Origin: Pseudomonas urmiensis | GTDB lineage: Bacteria; Pseudomonadota; Gammaproteobacteria; Pseudomonadales; Pseudomonadaceae | NCBI RefSeq assembly: GCF_014268815.2 | Contig: NZ_JABWRE020000001.1 | Location: forward strand, 67,001 to 131,000 | Reading direction: 5' to 3' | Length of the DNA: 64,000 nt | Part shown: in pieces, positions 59,098-64,000 of the stretch | How the letters are laid out: the number at the start of each line of letters is the position of its first letter | How positions within the stretch are numbered: the first letter of the stretch is position 1 | Translations under genes and position numbers: made by a program | The notes under the pieces: model-generated | The model's input: only the letters and a program-made list of their open reading frames with translations | What the model was told of the DNA's origin: nothing | The model's database searches: none

Positions 59098-60819
59098 TTA
59101 GAGGGTCTCTGATCCGGTCAGGCGCAAGACGGTCTTGCGCAGGATGGTGCTGTCGGGCTGGGCTTGGAAGGCTTTGGCCCAGACCTGGCGAGCTTCACGA
59201 CGCTTGCCGTTGGCCCAGAGCACTTCGCCCAGGTGGGCAGCCACTTCATGGTCGGGGAAGCGCTCCAAAGCCTGGCGCAGCAGGCGTTCGGCCTCGTCGA
59301 GGTTGCCCAGGCGGTAGTTGACCCAGCCCAGGCTGTCGAGTACGGCGGGGTCATCCGGAGTCAGCTGATGGGCTTTTTCGATCAGCTGCTTGGCCTCGGC
59401 ATAGCGGGTGGTGCGGTCGGCCAGGGTGTAGCCCAGGGCGTTGATGGCCATGGCGTTTTCCGGCTCGCGGGCGATGATTGCGCGCAGGTCTTTTTCCATT
59501 TCGGCAAGATCGCCGCGCTTCTCCGCCAGCATGGCGCGGGTGTAGAGCAGGTTGAGGTCGTCCGGGTAGCGCTTGATCGCTTGTTGCAGTACCTGGTCGG
59601 CTTGCGCGTCCTTGCCGTTGTTGCCGTAGCTCTCGGCTTCGATCAGGTACAGCTGGATGGCGTAGTCCGGTTGCGCTTCGCGGGCTTCGGCGAGCAGGCG
59701 CGAGGCTTCGCTGCCGCGGCCATTGGCAATCAGGATGTCGGCCTGGCGCAGTTGCGCCGGCAGATAGTCTGGGCCGGTGCCGACCAGGGCGTACTCGCGC
59801 AGCGCCGCTTCAGGGTCGTTGCGCTCCTCGCGGATGCGTCCCAGGTTCAGGTGCGCGGCATCGACGTTACTGTCGCGCTCGACCAGCTCTTGCAGGTAGC
59901 CCTCGGCTTCGTCCCAGTCTTTGTTTTCCAGGCACACCAACGCCAGCGAGTAACGCAGCTCGTCATCCTCCGGGTACTGCTGGAGCATGCTTTCGAATTC
60001 GGCCTTGGCGTCGCCGATGCGATCCTGTTCTACCAAGGTGCGGGCGTAGGTCAGGCGCAGGCGTTTGTCGTCGGGGTTGTCGCGGATTGCCCCGCGCAGC
60101 AGCGGCAAGGCCTCCGAACCACGGTCCAAGGCTTGTAGCAGGCGAGCGCGAAGCAGGATCGGGGCGATTTCGCCGTTTTGCGGCGGGTGCGCCTCGAGCA
60201 GCGACAGCGCTTCTTCAGCCTTGCCGTCTTGATTGAGCAGCAGCGCCTTGCCGAACACCAGCTGACCGTTATTGGGGTATTTGACCAGCAGCCGTTCGAA
60301 GCTTTGCATCAGGCCGTCACGGGTGCTTTGGTCGGTTTCGGCGGCCGACAGGGCGAGGAAGTCGAAGTGAGTATCGCCTTGGCCTTGCAGGACTTTTTCC
60401 ATGTAGGTCATGGATTCGTCATAACGCCCGGAGCGTGCCAGCTGGATTGCGGCGGCGCGCTGCGCATCGAGGTTCTGCGCGTCATTGCGCGCCCAGATCA
60501 ACGCGGTATCCAGGGCCGGTTCGTCAGCCCCGAGGTACTCGGCGATGCGGTAGGCGCGTTCGGAAACGGCGGGGTCTTGGGTTTTCTCGGCCTGATCGAC
60601 GTAGTTGGCCAGGGCGATGTCGAAGCGGTTGCGCTGGCCGGCCAGCTCCGCTACCAGCAGGCTGTAGACGGTTTCCTGCTTGAACGATCCGTACGCCACG
60701 GGCTTTTCCTGCTCGGCCTTGGCGGCAACAGGCGACTGCGCCTCGCTGTCTTTCGGGGCCAGGCTCTGGCAGCCCTGGAGCAGGGCGAGGGTAAGCAGCA
60801 GTGCGTAGGATCTATTCAT
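59098..60819 (-). CDS. TPR-repeat outer-membrane lipoprotein
   Basis: A 573-residue protein with a lipobox (LLQGC, Cys17) and about ten tetratricopeptide repeats (for example NALGYTLADRTTRYAEAKQLIEKAHQLTPDD). It precedes lolB-ispE-prs on the same strand, a pseudomonad arrangement (PA4667 counterpart as recalled). TPR lipoproteins act as assembly scaffolds; the partner here is unknown. Confidence 0.88.
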   Translation of the reverse strand: MNRSYALLLTLALLQGCQSLAPKDSEAQSPVAAKAEQEKPVAYGSFKQETVYSLLVAELAGQRNRFDIALANYVDQAEKTQDPAVSERAYRIAEYLGADEPALDTALIWARNDAQNLDAQRAAAIQLARSGRYDESMTYMEKVLQGQGDTHFDFLALSAAETDQSTRDGLMQSFERLLVKYPNNGQLVFGKALLLNQDGKAEEALSLLEAHPPQNGEIAPILLRARLLQALDRGSEALPLLRGAIRDNPDDKRLRLTYARTLVEQDRIGDAKAEFESMLQQYPEDDELRYSLALVCLENKDWDEAEGYLQELVERDSNVDAAHLNLGRIREERNDPEAALREYALVGTGPDYLPAQLRQADILIANGRGSEASRLLAEAREAQPDYAIQLYLIEAESYGNNGKDAQADQVLQQAIKRYPDDLNLLYTRAMLAEKRGDLAEMEKDLRAIIAREPENAMAINALGYTLADRTTRYAEAKQLIEKAHQLTPDDPAVLDSLGWVNYRLGNLDEAERLLRQALERFPDHEVAAHLGEVLWANGKRREARQVWAKAFQAQPDSTILRKTVLRLTGSETL

Positions 60820-61031
60820 AGATGAGGCTTAGAAGTGCTAACCGGCGGTCGGAGCATGATGACACAAGCGCAGTGGCAAACCCACCTGCGAAGGCATGCT
60901 GTTCATTTCAGGATGACTGTGTTTGCGGCTGGGTATGGCCGCAATCTATTAGGACAATAGCGAACGGTGGTTGTTCTGAATCCTGCGAAGTAGGACAATT
61001 ATCGGCTTCACGTCACAACCAGCGACCTTGC

Positions 61032-62309
61032 ATGGCCTTTCTTGCACTTGGTATCAACCATAAGACTGCCTCGGTAGACGTACGCGAGCGCGTGGCGTTT
61101 ACGCCAGAGCAGCTGGTCGATGCCCTGCAGCAGCTTTGCCGACTGACCGCCAGCCGTGAGGCGGCGATTCTTTCGACCTGCAACCGCAGTGAGCTCTATA
61201 TAGAGCAGGACCACCTGGCAGCCGATGCCGTGCTGCAATGGCTGGCCGAGTACCATAAGCTTAGCCTCGACGAGCTGCGCGCCAGTGCCTACGTGCACGA
61301 AGAGCACGACGCCGTGCGGCATATGATGCGGGTCGCCTCCGGGCTCGACTCGCTGGTGCTTGGCGAGCCGCAGATTCTTGGCCAGATGAAGTCGGCCTAC
61401 GCCGTCGCTCGCGAGGCTGGCACCATTGGTCCGCTGCTTGGCCGGTTGTTCCAGGCCACCTTCAGCGCCGCCAAGCAGGTGCGCACCGACACCGCGATCG
61501 GCGAGAACCCGGTGTCGGTGGCATTTGCCGCAGTTAGCCTGGCCCGGCAGATCTTCAGCGACCTGGGCCGCAGTCAAGCGCTGCTGATCGGTGCTGGCGA
61601 GACCATCACCCTGGTCGCCCGCCATCTGCATGAGCAAGGTGTGCGGCGCATCGTGGTGGCCAACCGGACACTGGAGCGCGCCAGTATTCTTGCCGAACAG
61701 TTTGGCGCGCATGCCGTGCTGCTGGCCGACATCCCCCAGGAATTGGCCAACAGTGACATCGTCATCAGTTCGACCGCCAGTCAGTTGCCGATCCTCGGCA
61801 AAGGGGCGGTGGAAAGCGCCTTGAAACAGCGCCGGCACAAACCGATCTTCATGGTCGACATTGCCGTGCCGCGCGATATCGAGCCAGAAGTTGGCGAATT
61901 GGACGACGTCTACCTGTATACCGTCGACGACCTGCACGATGTGGTCGCGGAAAACCTCAAGAGCCGCCAGGGCGCGGCCCAGGCCGCCGAAGAGCTGGTC
62001 TCGGTGGGCGCCGAGGATTTCATGGTGCGCCTGCGCGAGCTGGCCGCGGTGGATGTGCTCAAGGCCTACCGCCAGCAGAGCGAGCGCCTGCGCGATGAAG
62101 AACTGCAAAAGGCCCAGCGCCTGCTGGCCAACGGTGGCAACCCGGAAGATGTGCTGGCCCAGCTGGCTCGCGGTCTGACTAACAAACTCCTGCACGCGCC
62201 CAGCGTGCAACTGAAAAAGCTCTCGGCCGAGGGCCGCGTCGATGCGCTGGCCATGGCCCAGGAACTCTTTGCCCTCAATGAGGGCTCCACGGACAAACCC
62301 CCGCAATGA
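61032..62309 (+). CDS. hemA: glutamyl-tRNA reductase
   Basis: The first enzyme of the C5 tetrapyrrole pathway: reduces glutamyl-tRNA to glutamate-1-semialdehyde. It has 425 residues, catalytic Cys50 (STCNRSE) and the NADPH motif [16 protein letters not shown] 61032 starts the conserved [13 protein letters not shown]. The ribosome site is weak. The region upstream (60820-61031) shows no clear Anr box or promoter. Confidence 0.97.
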   Translation: MAFLALGINHKTASVDVRERVAFTPEQLVDALQQLCRLTASREAAILSTCNRSELYIEQDHLAADAVLQWLAEYHKLSLDELRASAYVHEEHDAVRHMMRVASGLDSLVLGEPQILGQMKSAYAVAREAGTIGPLLGRLFQATFSAAKQVRTDTAIGENPVSVAFAAVSLARQIFSDLGRSQALLIGAGETITLVARHLHEQGVRRIVVANRTLERASILAEQFGAHAVLLADIPQELANSDIVISSTASQLPILGKGAVESALKQRRHKPIFMVDIAVPRDIEPEVGELDDVYLYTVDDLHDVVAENLKSRQGAAQAAEELVSVGAEDFMVRLRELAAVDVLKAYRQQSERLRDEELQKAQRLLANGGNPEDVLAQLARGLTNKLLHAPSVQLKKLSAEGRVDALAMAQELFALNEGSTDKPPQ

Positions 62310-63388
62310 AAGCGTCGCTGCTGAACAAACTGGACATTCTCCAGGATCGCTTCGAGGAACTCACCGCCCTGCTGGGCGATGCCGAGGTCATTTCCGACCA
62401 GACCCGTTTTCGTGCCTATTCGCGCGAGTACGCCGAAGTCGAGCCGGTGATCACTGCTTTTAAGGAGTGGCGCAAGGTTCAGGACGACCTCGAAGGCGCG
62501 CAAGCGCTGCTCAAGGACAGCGACCCGGACCTGCGCGAAATGGCCGTGGAAGAAGTGCGCGAGGCCAAGGAGCAGCTGGCTGCGTTGGAGGTTCAGCTGC
62601 AGCGCATGCTGCTGCCCAAGGACCCTAACGACGGGCGCAACGTGTTCCTGGAAATCCGCGCTGGCACCGGCGGTGACGAGGCGGCGATTTTCTCCGGCGA
62701 TCTGTTCCGCATGTACTCGCGCTACGCCGAAAAACGCGGCTGGCGCCTGGAGATTCTCTCCGAGAACGAGGGCGAGCACGGCGGCTACAAGGAAATCATC
62801 GCCCGGGTCGAAGGCGACAATGTCTACGCCAAGCTCAAGTTCGAGTCGGGCGCGCATCGCGTGCAACGCGTGCCAGAGACCGAGTCGCAGGGGCGTATCC
62901 ACACCTCGGCGTGTACCGTGGCGGTACTGCCCGAGCCGGATGAGCAGGTGGCGATCGAGATCAACCCGGCCGACCTGCGTGTCGACACCTACCGTGCCTC
63001 TGGCGCCGGTGGTCAGCACATCAACAAGACCGACTCGGCAATCCGCATTACCCACTTGCCCACCGGGATCGTGGTCGAGTGCCAGGAAGAGCGCTCGCAG
63101 CACAAGAACCGTGCTCGCGCCATGTCCTGGTTGTCGGCCAAGCTCAACGACATTCAGACCAGCGCCGCGCAGAACGCGATTGCCAGCGAGCGCAAGCTGC
63201 TGGTCGGCTCCGGTGACCGCTCCGAGCGGATCCGCACCTACAACTATCCACAGGGCCGAGTCACCGATCACCGCATCAACCTGACCCTGTACTCGCTCGA
63301 CGACATCCTCGCCGGTGGCGTCGAAGCCGTGATCGAACCGTTGCTGGCCGAGTACCAGGCCGATCAATTGGCCGCCCTGGGGGAATAA
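62306..63388 (+). CDS. prfA: peptide chain release factor 1
   Basis: 360 residues recognising UAA and UAG. The codon-recognition tripeptide is P190-E191-T192 and the catalytic GGQ is 235-237. It overlaps hemA by 4 bp (ATGA). Q237 is the methylation target of the next gene product, PrmC. Confidence 0.98.
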   Translation: MKASLLNKLDILQDRFEELTALLGDAEVISDQTRFRAYSREYAEVEPVITAFKEWRKVQDDLEGAQALLKDSDPDLREMAVEEVREAKEQLAALEVQLQRMLLPKDPNDGRNVFLEIRAGTGGDEAAIFSGDLFRMYSRYAEKRGWRLEILSENEGEHGGYKEIIARVEGDNVYAKLKFESGAHRVQRVPETESQGRIHTSACTVAVLPEPDEQVAIEINPADLRVDTYRASGAGGQHINKTDSAIRITHLPTGIVVECQEERSQHKNRARAMSWLSAKLNDIQTSAAQNAIASERKLLVGSGDRSERIRTYNYPQGRVTDHRINLTLYSLDDILAGGVEAVIEPLLAEYQADQLAALGE

Positions 63389-64000
63389 TGACCATCATCG
63401 CCAGCCTGCTGCGCAACGCGCAGCTGCCCGACTCCCCGACCGAACGGCTGGATGCCGAGCTGCTGCTGGCTGCCGCCCTGGGCAAGTCGCGCAGCTACCT
63501 GCACACCTGGCCCGAGCGAATCGTCAGCAGCGAGGCGGCGCAAGTGTTCGCCGATTTCCTCAGCCGCCGTCGCGCCGGTGAGCCAGTGGCGTACATCCTC
63601 GGTCAGCAGGGCTTCTGGAAGCTCGACCTGGAAGTGGCGCCGCATACCCTGATTCCCCGTCCAGACACCGAGCTGTTGGTGGAAACTGCCCTTGAATTGC
63701 TGCCTGCGACCCCCGCACGAATGCTCGATTTGGGCACCGGCACGGGCGCCATCGCCCTGGCCCTGGCCAGCGAGCGACCGGCTTGGCAGGTGGTGGCAGT
63801 GGACCGCATCGATGCGGCAGTGGCCCTGGCCGAGCGCAACCGCCAGCGTCTGCAGCTGAACAATGTCCACGTGCGCACCAGCCACTGGTACGACGCCCTG
63901 GACGGCGAACTTTTTGACCTGATCATCAGTAACCCGCCCTACATCCGTGCCGAAGATCCGCACCTGGTGGCTGGCGATGTCCGCTTCGAACCGAGCAGTG
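63388..64000 (+). CDS. prmC: release factor glutamine methyltransferase, 5' part
   Basis: The first 204 residues of the SAM-dependent enzyme that methylates the GGQ glutamine of RF1 and RF2. The SAM motif DLGTGTG (114-120) and NPPY (182-185) are present. Its ATG overlaps the prfA stop by one base (TAATG). The gene continues beyond the window. Confidence 0.96.
   Translation, partial: MTIIASLLRNAQLPDSPTERLDAELLLAAALGKSRSYLHTWPERIVSSEAAQVFADFLSRRRAGEPVAYILGQQGFWKLDLEVAPHTLIPRPDTELLVETALELLPATPARMLDLGTGTGAIALALASERPAWQVVAVDRIDAAVALAERNRQRLQLNNVHVRTSHWYDALDGELFDLIISNPPYIRAEDPHLVAGDVRFEPSS

Overview
The window is about 64 kb of chromosomal DNA from a Pseudomonas of the putida group. The evidence is the high-GC codon usage, the glyA-morA, ispB/rplU-rpmA-obgE-proB and lolB-ispE-prs-pth-ychF gene orders, the pseudomonad-type mksFEB condensin, the cryptic HolD next to rimI, and many copies of the P. 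putida-type REP element. No prophage, insertion sequence, plasmid gene, rRNA operon or CRISPR array was seen. Locus names and synteny are recalled from knowledge of P. putida and P. aeruginosa and were not searched.

Layout. 1-18 kb: the 3' end of a CobW GTPase gene, glyA, the cyclic-di-GMP protein morA, ettA, gdhA, a DUF4105 protein, a DUF3015 protein, a Lon-like protease, a UPF0114 membrane protein, a DUF6482 protein and fklB. 18-24 kb: a small gene behind a strong Fur box, phnA, ispB, and the rplU-rpmA-obgE-proB-creA series. 24-29 kb: the mksF-mksE-mksB operon on the minus strand, with no mksG next to it. 29-33.6 kb: holD-rimI, a beta-carbonic anhydrase, an M15-type peptidase, a divergent LysR/LysE pair and tRNA-Met. 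33.6-41.6 kb: iron and transport genes. These are an orphan FecR, an Fsr-type efflux pump, a second MFS pump, and a complete fecI-fecR-receptor cell-surface signalling locus. 41.9-46.3 kb: an alkylation-repair pair (AlkA-like, Ada) and a large MscS-family channel. 46.4-53.9 kb: an accessory metabolic block. It has an NTF2-like protein, an NCS1 permease and an aldehyde dehydrogenase on the minus strand, facing two tandem isochorismatase-type hydrolases (the second is YcaC), then a LysR regulator and an MFS pump. 54-64 kb: housekeeping genes ychF, pth, rplY, prs, tRNA-Gln, ispE, lolB and a TPR lipoprotein on the minus strand, then divergent hemA-prfA-prmC. prmC runs off the window end.

How the genes work together. 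Several neighbours share a pathway. PrfA is the methylation substrate of PrmC. LolB, IspE and Prs serve the envelope and precursor supply. AlkA-like and Ada act on alkylated DNA. MksB, MksE and MksF form one condensin. FecI, FecR and the STN-domain receptor form one signalling chain. Iron control seems to recur: a Fur box precedes the small gene at 18.3 kb, and a shared 19-bp Fur-like motif lies upstream of both fecI and the orphan fecR. Most of the window is conserved core. The items most worth a second look are the small Fur-controlled gene, the orphan FecR, the MksG-less condensin, the 46-54 kb metabolic block with its palindromic candidate operator, and the inverted repeats in the rpmA-obgE gap and near 36.0 and 41.8 kb.
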